This document shows positions 37,465-45,861 of a stretch of 64,000 bases of DNA, piece after piece. The DNA lies in NCBI GenBank assembly GCA_003153375.1, contig PLYM01000047.1, positions 36,473 to 100,472 of the forward strand, given 5' to 3'. The notes under the pieces are model-generated. The model had not been told where the DNA came from. It searched no databases and was given only the letters and a program-made list of their open reading frames with translations. Both the position numbers and the translations under genes were made by a program. Positions within the stretch are counted from its first letter, which is position 1. Every line of letters starts with the position of its first letter. Source of the DNA: Planctomycetaceae bacterium. GTDB taxonomy: Bacteria > Planctomycetota > Planctomycetia > Pirellulales > PALSA-1355.

Positions 37465-37486
37465 AACCGACATCAGTTGGTCGGTT
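37465..37486. terminator. Possible shared hairpin between convergent genes
   Basis: An inverted repeat aaccgac (37465-37471) and gtcggtt (37480-37486) with an eight-base loop lies between the ceramidase-like stop (37450) and the very end of the convergent hydrolase gene (stop 37473-37475 in the loop). It could end transcription from both sides, but has no long U-run. Confidence 0.3.
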
Positions 37487-38249
37487 CGTGATGCGCCATT
37501 TTGTCCGACGCCAGACGCCCGATTACCAGATGGCGCTCGCGCTGAGTCCGATAGCTGGAGCCCCGCGCGCGGCTCCAGGTGTGGCCCATGACGGTGCCTT
37601 GCGGGTCGGTATAGATTCGCATCACGCCGGCGCCGATGCCGTCGCGGAATGTGCCGTCGGGCCGTAGTCGAGTGTCGCCTTGGCCGTGGCCCGAGGCCGT
37701 CGAGTCGATGATCCTGACATCCCATTGTTCGGTGCCCGCGACGACCGGGGCGGATGGTGCGCGGCGCGTGGGCACGTGGGTCACGATCAGGATGTGACCC
37801 GTGTTGCCCGAGCCGGGAGGATATTTGACCGCGATGATGTCGCCCGGTCGCACGTTGGCCAGTTGCACGATGTGGCCGAAACCGTTATTGGCCACGATCG
37901 CCTCGTGATAGGTTTCGGCCGTCGGGCGCTGCTTGCCCAGCCAGCCCTTCAATTCCTTGCCGTGGATCGCGTAGCAATGCTCCAGGAGATGGTTGAGCAG
38001 CCCGCTGCAATCGGTGTGGCATTCGTAACGCGTCGCATCGCCCGAGCCTTGCCAATGGACGACGCCATGCTTGTGTTGGTAGCTGGAGTCGGCCGGCTGA
38101 ACGTGCTCGACCAGGTCGGCCGCCGCTTGCAAATGGGCCGGGCGCGTGCCGGACTCGTCGGTCCTGGCCGGCGCGGCGGCGAGCGCTGTGCAAACCGCGC
38201 TCAGCACGAGCAGACATCGCAGCGCAGCAGCGAGTCGACGGTTGGTCAT
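37473..38249 (-). CDS. Exported NlpC/P60-like cysteine hydrolase
   Basis: 258 residues from ATG 38249, overlapping the DUF1501 stop as ATGA. A signal peptide (about 1-26) precedes a domain with the order expected for NlpC/P60-like cysteine hydrolases: TDCSGLLNHLLE (candidate nucleophile Cys), NVRPGDIIAVKYPPG, and GNTGHILIVTHV (candidate His). It could cut a peptide or amide bond outside the cytoplasm. Close relatives are uncertain. Its coupling to the DUF1501 and DUF1553 genes points to shared regulation. Confidence 0.7.
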   Translation of the reverse strand: MTNRRLAAALRCLLVLSAVCTALAAAPARTDESGTRPAHLQAAADLVEHVQPADSSYQHKHGVVHWQGSGDATRYECHTDCSGLLNHLLEHCYAIHGKELKGWLGKQRPTAETYHEAIVANNGFGHIVQLANVRPGDIIAVKYPPGSGNTGHILIVTHVPTRRAPSAPVVAGTEQWDVRIIDSTASGHGQGDTRLRPDGTFRDGIGAGVMRIYTDPQGTVMGHTWSRARGSSYRTQRERHLVIGRLASDKMAHHEPTN

Positions 38250-39712
38250 GCTTTTTCTTCGCGAGGTCCTCGCCGCAGAATGTTCCAAACGACGTTGCCA
38301 GTCTGTCCGTCGAGGAGACTTCCCACGCCCGTGGGCCGAGTGAACGATACGCGCTCCAGGTCGAGGCCGAACAAGTGCAACAGCGTCGTGTGATAGTCGT
38401 GATGCGTCACCACGTCCTTGACTGCTTTGTGACCCAGCTCGTCGGTCTCGCCGTGGATGCAACCAGCTTTGACGCCGCCGCCGGCCAGCCAGGAACTGAA
38501 GCCATAGGTATTGTGGTCGCGGCCGATGCTCTTTTCGTTTTGAATCACCGGCAAGCGGCCCATCTCGCCGCCCCAGTGTACCAGCGTCGTGTCGAGCAGT
38601 CCGATTTGCTTCAAGTCTTGCACCAAGGCGGCAGCCGGCTTATCGGTCTTCTGGCAGACGTCGGGCAGTGCCTTCTGGATGTTGCCGTGATGATCCCAGG
38701 TTTGATTGCCGGTGAAAATCTGCACGAACCGCACACCACGCTCGACGAGCCGTCGGGCGATCAGGCAGCGCGTGCCATAGTCGCGCGTCTGGGGCTCGTC
38801 GATACCATACATCTTATGCGTCGCGGCGGTCTCGCCCGAGATGTCGAGCGCTTCCTTGGCGGCCACTTGCATGCGCGCGGCCAGTTGATAGCTCTGGATG
38901 CGCGCCGCGAGATCGTGTTCGCGGGGGTGCGCCTCGAGATGTTCGTGGTTGAGCCGTTCGAGATACGACAGGTATTGCTGCTGCGCCGGGCCGCGCAATT
39001 GCTCGGGTGGGTCGAGGTTGAGAATTCTCGGTTCGCGCGGACGCACCACGGTTCCTTGATAGAGCGACGGAAGCCAGCCGTTTTGCCAATTCTCGACACC
39101 CAATACCGGCAGACCTCCGGGATCGCTCAGCACGACGAACGCCGGCAAGTTTTGGCTTTCGGAGCCCAAGGCGTAGGTGAACCATGAACCCAAGGCCGGT
39201 CGGCCCGAACCGATGGCTCCGGTGTTGAGTGCGCTGATCGACTGGCCGTGGTTGTTCACGCCGGTGTGCATCGAGCGGATCAGGCAGATGTCGTCGGCGA
39301 TTTGGCCCAGATGCGGCAGCAGTTCGCTCAAATCCATGCCGCATTGGCCGTACTTGGCGAACTTCCAGGGCGTGCCAAACAGCTTCGCGCTGGCTTCGGC
39401 CGCGTTGTCGTACTTGATGTCCCCGGTGTAGGTTTGCAGATGCCGCTTGGTGAGCTCCGGCTTGGGGTCGCACAGATCGACGTGGCTGGGACCGCCCTGC
39501 ATGAACATCGAGATCATGGCGCGGGCCTGTGGCTCGCGCGTTGCTATGCGCGGCTTGAGGTCATACGTGAGCCGCTCGAGCAGCGGCTTGGGCGGCGTGG
39601 CCCGCGCGGCGTCCTCGCGCAACAGCCACGAGAGAGCCAGACCGCCCAGCCCAAAAGCCTGCTGGCTCAGAAAGTGACGACGTGAATAGTGACGGCGCGA
39701 ATGATGCGGCAT
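38246..39712 (-). CDS. DUF1501 protein with Tat signal
   Basis: 488 residues from ATG 39712, which has TAGGAG five to six bases upstream; the GTG at 39718 is too close to that site. Tat motif: YSRRHFLSQQAFGLGG. Family landmarks are ISMFMQGGPSHVDLCDPKP, NNHGQSISALNTG and the C-terminal HWGGEMGRLPVIQN, IGRDHN, FGLDLERVSF. It is the partner of the upstream DUF1553 gene (start-stop region 39712-39723), the standard planctomycete pairing. Biochemical function not established. Confidence 0.92.
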   Translation of the reverse strand: MPHHSRRHYSRRHFLSQQAFGLGGLALSWLLREDAARATPPKPLLERLTYDLKPRIATREPQARAMISMFMQGGPSHVDLCDPKPELTKRHLQTYTGDIKYDNAAEASAKLFGTPWKFAKYGQCGMDLSELLPHLGQIADDICLIRSMHTGVNNHGQSISALNTGAIGSGRPALGSWFTYALGSESQNLPAFVVLSDPGGLPVLGVENWQNGWLPSLYQGTVVRPREPRILNLDPPEQLRGPAQQQYLSYLERLNHEHLEAHPREHDLAARIQSYQLAARMQVAAKEALDISGETAATHKMYGIDEPQTRDYGTRCLIARRLVERGVRFVQIFTGNQTWDHHGNIQKALPDVCQKTDKPAAALVQDLKQIGLLDTTLVHWGGEMGRLPVIQNEKSIGRDHNTYGFSSWLAGGGVKAGCIHGETDELGHKAVKDVVTHHDYHTTLLHLFGLDLERVSFTRPTGVGSLLDGQTGNVVWNILRRGPREEKA

Positions 39713-39720
39713 GGTCACTC

Positions 39721-42336
39721 CTAGTCGATGTAAAGAAAGCCGTTCGAGCTAACCAGCGCGTGGCACAACCGCGCGAGAGCCACCTGGGCCGGATCGGGTT
39801 TCGGCGCTTTCGGATCGGTCGGCGTGGCTGCCGCGGCCGCCAGCGCTTGTTCGGTCAGAAAGGTTACCCCGGCGGAAAGCTCGGCTTCAGCGGGCACCCG
39901 CGCAAAGGCCAACAGCCAGGCCCGGCGGAACTGTGCCGCAGGGTCGGAGCCGACTTCGCGCGCGATGCGCGCGGCCATCGTTTCGGATTGCTGGACGGCG
40001 AATGCGCTGTTCATCATCAGCAGCGATTGCGGCGCGACGGTCGACGACGCGCGTTGCTCGCAATTTGGAGTCATCGTGGGCGCATCGAACGGTTCCAGCA
40101 TTCCCAACGGCTTGGTGCGGCTGACTTGAACATAGATACTGCGACGGAACTCGTCTTCGCCCAATGGCACGACCTTGCCCGTGGGCCGTCCGGCTGAGTC
40201 GCGCGTGTCGACGCCCACGATGATCTGTCCGACGTCGTCGGGCGTCACGGGAATTGGCGGTCCGAACATCTTATTCTCAAGACGCCCACTGGCGGCCAAC
40301 AGCGAGTCGCGAATCGTCTCGGCCTCGAGACGCCGCACGCTCATGCGGCCCAAGAGGCGATTTTCCGGATCGATCGCATCAAGGTCCTCGCGATGGTTCG
40401 AGGACTGGCGATAGGCCGCCGACGTGACCATCAAACGCTGCACGCGCTTGAGTCTCCAGCCGCCCCGCATGAAGTCGTCCGCCAGCCAATCGAGCAATTC
40501 CGGATGCGAGGGCCGTTCGCCCAGCAGGCCGAAGTCGCCCAACGTTGCCACGAGCCCCCGGCCGAAATTGTGCCGCCAGAAACGATTCACCAGCACGCGA
40601 GCGACCAACGGGTGCTGGCCATCGGTCAGATGCTGGGCGTAAGCCAATCGGCGGCCACTGCTGGAACGCGCCGGATCGCCAAGCGGAATGGTCAACAAGC
40701 CGGCGTTGAGAATCGCCAGCTCGCCCGGGGCCACGTCTTGGCGTGGCTGGTTGAAATCGCCGCGGGCAAACAGCTTGGTGGCGGGGATTTGCCCCGACAC
40801 CTCCGTCAGGCATTGCACCATATCGTCGGCTGGTCTTTTTTTTCCGCAGGCCTCGATCAGGTCGCCCCACTTTTTCTGAAAGCCGGTCAACCGATCGGGC
40901 AGGTAGAGATATACCGACCCGCGATCGACGTTGAGAAACGGGTTCTCCTTGATCAGCTGCTTCTGCTCTTCGCTGCGCTCGGCCGTGGCCGTTGCGCGGG
41001 CGGTGCGCGCCGGGCCCTGCGCCTCGGCGGGCAGCTTGGCCAGCTCGCGTTCGAATGTTTCGCTGACCAACTGATCGAGTTCAGCGTCGCGACGCGCGGT
41101 GACCTCTTTCAATTCCGCTTCGACCGCCGCGGCCTGCTCGCGCGTTTCGTTCGACCAGAGCGAGATCAGCCGCGCCGGCGGTGGGCGCCAGTTCTTCCAA
41201 TCGTAGGCCGGCTCGAACAGCGCGCGGATGCGATAGTAGTCCGTCTGCGATATCGGGTCGTAGCGATGCGCATGACACTGCGCGCAACCCACGGTGATTC
41301 CCAGCAGCGAGGTCGAAACAATTTTGATCGTGTCGGCAATCACGTCGTTACGCGCCACATTCTGATCGACACCCCCGTCCGCCGTGCCGTCGGGGCCCAT
41401 GCGCAACAGGCCGGTGGCGATCAACTTGTCAGCCTGTTCGGGCGAAAGGTTCGCATACGGTGGCGTCAGCAGCTCGTCGCCGGCGAGTTGCTCGACGAGA
41501 AACTCATTCCAGGGCTTATCCTGGTTCAATGCGCGAATCACGTAGTCGCGATACTTATAGGCCCACTTGCGCTCGGCGTCGCGCTCGGTGTAGCCGTCGG
41601 TGTCGGCGTAGCCCGCCACGTCCAGCCAATGGCGTCCCCAACGTTCGCCATAGGCCGGCGAGTCGAGCAGGCGATCGACCAGCCGCTCGTAGGCATTGGG
41701 CGAATCGTCGGCCACGAACTCGGTGACCGCCTCGGGAGAGGGCGGCAAACCGGTCAAGTCGTACGTCAGGCGGCGAATCAATACCGCGCGCTCGGCCGGC
41801 GGGCCAAAGCTCACACCCCGCGACTCCAGGCGAGCCAGCAGAAAGGAATCGATTGGCGAGGCAACCAACTCGGGGTGCTGGACCTCGGGCAAATGGGGCC
41901 GCCGAATCGGCTGAAACGACCAGTGCTCACGTTCCTCGGGCGTGAACGTGTCACCGGCCGGCAACGATTCCGGCTCGTGACGGCTGGACTTGGCGCCGGC
42001 GTCGATCCATTGGGCGATCGTTTCGACGTCGCGCGGCGTAAGCTTCTTCTTGCCCGGTGGCATTTCGCCCGACGTCACCCGCTGATAAAGCAGGCTCTCG
42101 GCATGATTGCCCGGCACGACCGCCGCACCCGAGTCGCCCCCCTTCAGCAGAAACCGCGCGAGCCGAGCGTCAAGCGATCCTTGCAATTCGGCTTCCTCGC
42201 CGTGGCATTGCCAACACTGCGCCTTGAGGATTGCCCGCACGCGTGTCTCGAAATGCTCGGCATCGCCGCTCGGCTGCCCGGCCCACAAAGTGGCCGGCAT
42301 GGCTAGCAGCACGATCAGCGGCAGGACTCGCGGCAT
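39721..42336 (-). CDS. PSCyt1-DUF1549-DUF1553 exported protein
   Basis: 871 residues from ATG 42336 with a signal peptide (about 1-19). An N-terminal planctomycete cytochrome-like domain has CWQCHG (heme c motif) and [15 protein letters not shown]1549 follows ([44 protein letters not shown]), then DUF1553 towards the C-terminus ([22 protein letters not shown] region and [15 protein letters not shown]). A second CxxCH is in CAQCHAH. The architecture is almost restricted to Planctomycetota. With the DUF1501 protein it is thought to act in the periplasm, perhaps in polysaccharide use; that is not proven. Confidence 0.93.
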   Translation of the reverse strand: MPRVLPLIVLLAMPATLWAGQPSGDAEHFETRVRAILKAQCWQCHGEEAELQGSLDARLARFLLKGGDSGAAVVPGNHAESLLYQRVTSGEMPPGKKKLTPRDVETIAQWIDAGAKSSRHEPESLPAGDTFTPEEREHWSFQPIRRPHLPEVQHPELVASPIDSFLLARLESRGVSFGPPAERAVLIRRLTYDLTGLPPSPEAVTEFVADDSPNAYERLVDRLLDSPAYGERWGRHWLDVAGYADTDGYTERDAERKWAYKYRDYVIRALNQDKPWNEFLVEQLAGDELLTPPYANLSPEQADKLIATGLLRMGPDGTADGGVDQNVARNDVIADTIKIVSTSLLGITVGCAQCHAHRYDPISQTDYYRIRALFEPAYDWKNWRPPPARLISLWSNETREQAAAVEAELKEVTARRDAELDQLVSETFERELAKLPAEAQGPARTARATATAERSEEQKQLIKENPFLNVDRGSVYLYLPDRLTGFQKKWGDLIEACGKKRPADDMVQCLTEVSGQIPATKLFARGDFNQPRQDVAPGELAILNAGLLTIPLGDPARSSSGRRLAYAQHLTDGQHPLVARVLVNRFWRHNFGRGLVATLGDFGLLGERPSHPELLDWLADDFMRGGWRLKRVQRLMVTSAAYRQSSNHREDLDAIDPENRLLGRMSVRRLEAETIRDSLLAASGRLENKMFGPPIPVTPDDVGQIIVGVDTRDSAGRPTGKVVPLGEDEFRRSIYVQVSRTKPLGMLEPFDAPTMTPNCEQRASSTVAPQSLLMMNSAFAVQQSETMAARIAREVGSDPAAQFRRAWLLAFARVPAEAELSAGVTFLTEQALAAAAATPTDPKAPKPDPAQVALARLCHALVSSNGFLYID

Positions 42337-42466
42337 GGGCGGGACTGCGGCTGGACCGCAGCGCGGGGGGAAGTTGCTTCCGGCGGCATTTTAGTTGTCG
42401 CCGCCCTGTCAATCAACCATCGATCGCGCTCGGCTTCAAGCTGCGGGTGTCGGCGGGGCGACCGCG

Positions 42467-44170
42467 CTAATAACTGCTGCCGGGCAGCATATAGTTGATG
42501 CCGCCGAACGCTCCCACACTCATCGACATTTGTGGAGGTAGGGCATGCTGATCGGGCCGGGGACTATATTGGCTTTGATACGCGCCAACACTGTCCGTCG
42601 CGCCCCTACTTCTCGCCATGGCTGCCTGGTTGGCGGCCGCCTGCGCGGCGGCATCGTTTGCTATCGCCTGATTGACCAATTGCGTGCGCCCGGCGTCGAA
42701 CGAAGCTTGTTCGCGCTGCCGCGCCATGATCTTGGCGCGCAGCCGCATGTATTCGTCGCGCATCTGCGAACTGCTCATGTCGGCGAAATTCGGAATCTCG
42801 CCGATGAACTTCTTGCGATAGCCGTCGGTGAAGATCGACAGGTACTGCCCGAGCCACGCTCGAGCCTCAATGGCATCCTTGCTGCTTAGCATTTTCAACT
42901 TACCGTCCAATTCCTGAATGAATGTTTGCAGTTCATCAATGGGCAGCTTTTGCAGCTCCGATTTCAACTGGGCCGTGTTCGCTTCCATCTGCTGCGGCGT
43001 GTAAATCACTTGTTGGGCGGCCCACTGTTTGTACTCATTGTCCACCCGCTTCCAGGCTTCGCTCGAAAGGATCGCGGCGCGCTTCTTGGCCTCGGCCTGA
43101 GTGTCGGGTTTCGCGGTTGGTGTCGCTGGCGAAGTCTCCGGAGTTTCGTGCGCCGCGGCCTTCTCGCCGCGAGTGAGGGTCATCTCGAAATCTTTCGAGG
43201 GCCGGCCGGCGACGCTGGCGTCGATGGAACGCCAAACCAACTTGTCGCGGTCGACGAAGCGAAAGATGTGCGTGGCTTTCGAGGTCTTGCCGTCGGCATG
43301 GACCCCGCGAGCCATCACCATCCACAGGGTTCCTTCCAACGACCACAGGCCTTCGCCGTAGCCGCCGTCATTATCGAAAGCCCAAGAGCGAATCTGCTTG
43401 CGCAGCGGATCCCAACCTACCTGCTGCGTGGCGCCGAAAATGGCTTTACCCTTGGAAGTCATGGCCATGTCGCGGCGCAGATAGGTTTTGCTCGCATTCC
43501 ATTGGGCTGTCACCTGCACCGCAATCTCCCCGTTTTGGCCCGACCATTGGCCGGCAAACGGGTCGAGCTCGGCGAGCTGGTCGGCGGGAGACACGGCGCT
43601 GGCGGCACGCGTCTCACGCAAGCTGTCGAGCTTCCATTTGCCATTCTGGCGCACCCAGAGGGCCGAAAACTGGCCCTTGATGGCGGTTTTGCTCCCCGGT
43701 GGAGTCGATTCGCTGGTGCCGTCCTCGACAGCCGCGTCGGGTGTGAGGAAACGGACCGTCGTGGACGTTACTTTCACCTCGGGCCGCGGGGGATCCTGGC
43801 GCTCCGCCGCCGTTTCGATCATTTCCCGGGCGTTGAACGACTGTCCCTCGTCATCGACGTAAGTGCCCTTGGGCAACCAAAAGTCGGCCATGGCCTTGCG
43901 ATCGTTCTTCAGGATGGCTGCGAGGTATTCCTTGCTGGCCTGGCGCACTCCGGCCTCATCCTGCGCGGCGGTCTCGGGCTTGGCGGTCTTGTCGGACTTT
44001 TGTGTTTGAGCTGCCGGCTTTTGTCCTTGCGGCAGGGACTTCTGAGCTGGCGCTGCCGGCTTTTGTCCTTGCGATGGGGCCTTTTGCCCATAGGCCGCGT
44101 TGTCGCTCGACAGCCAAAGTGTGAATACTGCCAGGAGCAGGGCCAAGAATCGTCCGCAAAATCGCACCAT
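42467..44170 (-). CDS. Exported SnoaL-like domain protein
   Basis: 567 residues from ATG 44170 with a signal peptide (about 1-28). A Gln/Lys/Pro/Ala-rich linker (about 30-65) contains near-identical GQKPAA repeats. Residues about 72-185 match the SnoaL/NTF2-like fold (AGVRQASKEYLAAILKNDRK, FWLPKGTYVDD). A second beta-rich domain (about 195-335) has GQWSGQNGEI and WSLEGTLWMV. The C-terminal third is helical and Gln/Ala-rich and ends in SVGAFGGINYMLPGSSY. NTF2-like domains bind small ligands or act as enzymes; which applies is unknown. A good promoter precedes it at 44285-44314. Confidence 0.75.
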   Translation of the reverse strand: MVRFCGRFLALLLAVFTLWLSSDNAAYGQKAPSQGQKPAAPAQKSLPQGQKPAAQTQKSDKTAKPETAAQDEAGVRQASKEYLAAILKNDRKAMADFWLPKGTYVDDEGQSFNAREMIETAAERQDPPRPEVKVTSTTVRFLTPDAAVEDGTSESTPPGSKTAIKGQFSALWVRQNGKWKLDSLRETRAASAVSPADQLAELDPFAGQWSGQNGEIAVQVTAQWNASKTYLRRDMAMTSKGKAIFGATQQVGWDPLRKQIRSWAFDNDGGYGEGLWSLEGTLWMVMARGVHADGKTSKATHIFRFVDRDKLVWRSIDASVAGRPSKDFEMTLTRGEKAAAHETPETSPATPTAKPDTQAEAKKRAAILSSEAWKRVDNEYKQWAAQQVIYTPQQMEANTAQLKSELQKLPIDELQTFIQELDGKLKMLSSKDAIEARAWLGQYLSIFTDGYRKKFIGEIPNFADMSSSQMRDEYMRLRAKIMARQREQASFDAGRTQLVNQAIANDAAAQAAANQAAMARSRGATDSVGAYQSQYSPRPDQHALPPQMSMSVGAFGGINYMLPGSSY

Positions 44171-44284
44171 GAACAGCTCCTATCGCGTCGTCGCGGCCAG
44201 AGAGAGGGGCAAAGGGCACGGCCCACGGAGCTGTTCTTGCGACATCCTGCCGCACGAGAACGAGACCGCGACCCGCCAACATCG

Positions 44285-44314
44285 ATTATTTTGCCTGGAG
44301 ATTCGTCTTGTCAA
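44285..44314 (-). promoter_or_regulatory. Sigma-70-type promoter for the SnoaL-like gene
   Basis: On the minus strand TTGACA (44314-44309) is followed after 18 bases by AATAAT (44290-44285), a five-of-six match to TATAAT. Transcription would start near 44278 and give a leader of about 108 bases before ATG 44170. The spacing is one base longer than optimal. Confidence 0.5.
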
Positions 44315-44338
44315 TCGCGGAACCGCGCGCAAAGCGAC

Positions 44339-44372
44339 GGGGGCCGACGCGGTCATGCCCACGTCGGCCCCC
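44339..44372 (-). terminator. Strong GC hairpin downstream of the Cys-rich protein gene
   Basis: An 11-base-pair perfect inverted repeat, gggggccgacg at 44339-44349 and its complement at 44362-44372, with a 12-base loop, lies 55 bases after the stop of the minus-strand gene at 44427 and just before the promoter at 44285-44314. No clear U-run follows, so termination efficiency is uncertain. Confidence 0.5.
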
Positions 44373-44426
44373 GGGAGCCCGTTTGTTCTGATCAAACAGG
44401 CGGTATTGCTGAGATCGTGATGCGAA

Positions 44427-44777
44427 CTATCGCATCCGCCCCCACCGCGTCGGGTGATAGTACGTCGTGGTCGAGGGCACCACGGTCGCGGCGGCGGCCT
44501 GGGGCGCCTTGGCCGGAGCCGGGGCTTGCGCGCTCGGCTTCGGGGGAGCTGGGGCCGGAGCCGGAGGGGCAGGCGCCTCGGGGGCGGCTGGGGCAGCGGC
44601 CGGCGCGGCGCCGCCTGCGCTGCAGCCTGTTGAGCAACCGGTCGAGCAAGCTGATGCACATCCACCACCGCCGCATCGACGGCGATGATGACAACCGGCT
44701 TGAGCTTCCGACTCGATCGCACACAAGGCGGCGGCAGCCAACAACAGCACAGCCGTTCCAAGTTTGCTTTTCATCAT
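44427..44777 (-). CDS. Small exported Cys-rich, Pro/Ala-rich protein
   Basis: 116 residues from ATG 44777 (ATG 44774 also possible) after a GGAGG ribosome site. A signal peptide (about 1-27, cut near EAQA-G) leads to a Cys/Gly stretch: CHHRRRCGGGGCASACSTGC, then CSAGG, seven cysteines in all. A Pro/Ala/Lys-rich tail follows and the end is TTTYYHPTRWGRMR. The composition suggests a secreted, perhaps disulfide-linked surface or matrix protein. It is seen in some form in other planctomycetes, from memory, without a known function. Confidence 0.7.
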   Translation of the reverse strand: MMKSKLGTAVLLLAAAALCAIESEAQAGCHHRRRCGGGGCASACSTGCSTGCSAGGAAPAAAPAAPEAPAPPAPAPAPPKPSAQAPAPAKAPQAAAATVVPSTTTYYHPTRWGRMR

Positions 44778-44996
44778 GGATCCTCCGTAAGGGTGAAAAG
44801 GTCACACCAGCAACTTCGCTGGTGATGAATCGGCGACAAGGGTCAAGATAAACTCTGCCCTGGGGCTCGCCAAGCGTCCCTCGGGTCTGCACATCTTGTG
44901 CCGCGCGGGTGCGCAATGCGCTCCGTTCGTCTACGTTCGAGGGATACGATCGATGCCGCGGAGCACGCTTGTGCACGTGCGTCGATCCGTCGCCCC

Positions 44997-45014
44997 TGGC
45001 ACGCGCGCGTGCCA
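44997..45014. repeat. 18-bp perfect palindrome
   Basis: The sequence tggcacgcgcgcgtgcca reads the same on both strands. It lies 37 bases after the stop of the cyclase-family gene (minus strand) and 220 bases before the small Cys-rich gene. It could act as part of a terminator or a protein-binding site; no U-run follows. Confidence 0.6.
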
Positions 45015-45051
45015 TCGTGCAATGTCCACTCGTCCCTTGTGGCGCAGGAGC

Positions 45052-45837
45052 TTAGGGCTCGGGAACAAGAGCTACCGCACGGCACCATCCGGCGCTCGCG
45101 CGCTCGATCTTGACCGGCAGGCACGAAACATAAAATCCGTGCGGTTCCGGCAAGAGGTCGAGATTTGCCAATTTTTCGATCTGGCAATACTCGCGCGTAA
45201 TCCCGGCAAAATGGGCAGGCCAGATATATCGGCCGTCGCCGGTCCGTTGATAATCTTCGACCATGCTGGTAAACGGTCGATCGAGTGTGTAGGCGTCGAT
45301 CCCGATGACCTTGACCCCTTGTTCGACGAGCCAGAGCGTTCCCTCGCGCCCCAAACCGGGCTGCGCAAAGTAAGCGGGCGAATCGATGCGCTTGTCGGCG
45401 CCGGTTTGCAGCAGCACGATATCGCGCGGTCGCAGTCGATACTCAATTCTGGCCAGGGCACTGGCCAGGTCCTCGATCGTGATCAGCTCACCCGCGGCCT
45501 TGTGCCGCATGTCGAGCAGCACGCCGGGAGCGAAGCACCACTCGAGCGGCACTTCATCGATCGTGCGTGCCGGACGCCCTGAGGATTGCGCACCATAATG
45601 GTAGGGTGCGTCGACGTGCGTGCCCGTGTGCGTGATGGCCCGAATCTCCTCGATCGCCCAACCCTGTCCCTCGGAGTAGACCAGGTCTTCGGGCCGGATG
45701 CCGAAGGCCCGTTCCATCTGCGCACGGCCTTCCGCGTCGTGGGTCACGTAGTGGATATCGGCCGGCATCGGCTCGCTGGGAGCCTGGTGCGCAAGCGGAA
45801 CGCTCAAATCGATCAAGCGATGAGAACCAAGCAGCAT
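45052..45837 (-). CDS. Cyclase/arylformamidase family metallohydrolase
   Basis: 261 residues from ATG 45837. It belongs to the putative cyclase family that includes kynurenine formamidase KynB: RLIDLSVPLAHQAP at the start, and the metal motif HTGTHVDAPYH with H70, H74, D76 and H80. LLQTGADKRIDSPAYF and VKVIGIDAYTLDRP complete the pattern. It hydrolyses an amide or lactone-type bond; the substrate is not known. No signal peptide. It lies 24 bases downstream of the acylase-family gene and may share its transcript. Confidence 0.87.
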   Translation of the reverse strand: MLLGSHRLIDLSVPLAHQAPSEPMPADIHYVTHDAEGRAQMERAFGIRPEDLVYSEGQGWAIEEIRAITHTGTHVDAPYHYGAQSSGRPARTIDEVPLEWCFAPGVLLDMRHKAAGELITIEDLASALARIEYRLRPRDIVLLQTGADKRIDSPAYFAQPGLGREGTLWLVEQGVKVIGIDAYTLDRPFTSMVEDYQRTGDGRYIWPAHFAGITREYCQIEKLANLDLLPEPHGFYVSCLPVKIERASAGWCRAVALVPEP

Positions 45838-45861
45838 CTCGTTACGTGCCTTGCGGCGCTC

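Noticed and set aside
40393..42306. A 637-codon open frame opposite the PSCyt1/DUF1553 gene
   Set aside because: Same effect. The opposite strand carries all recognisable motifs; the plus-strand translation is rich in Arg, Gln and His without domains.
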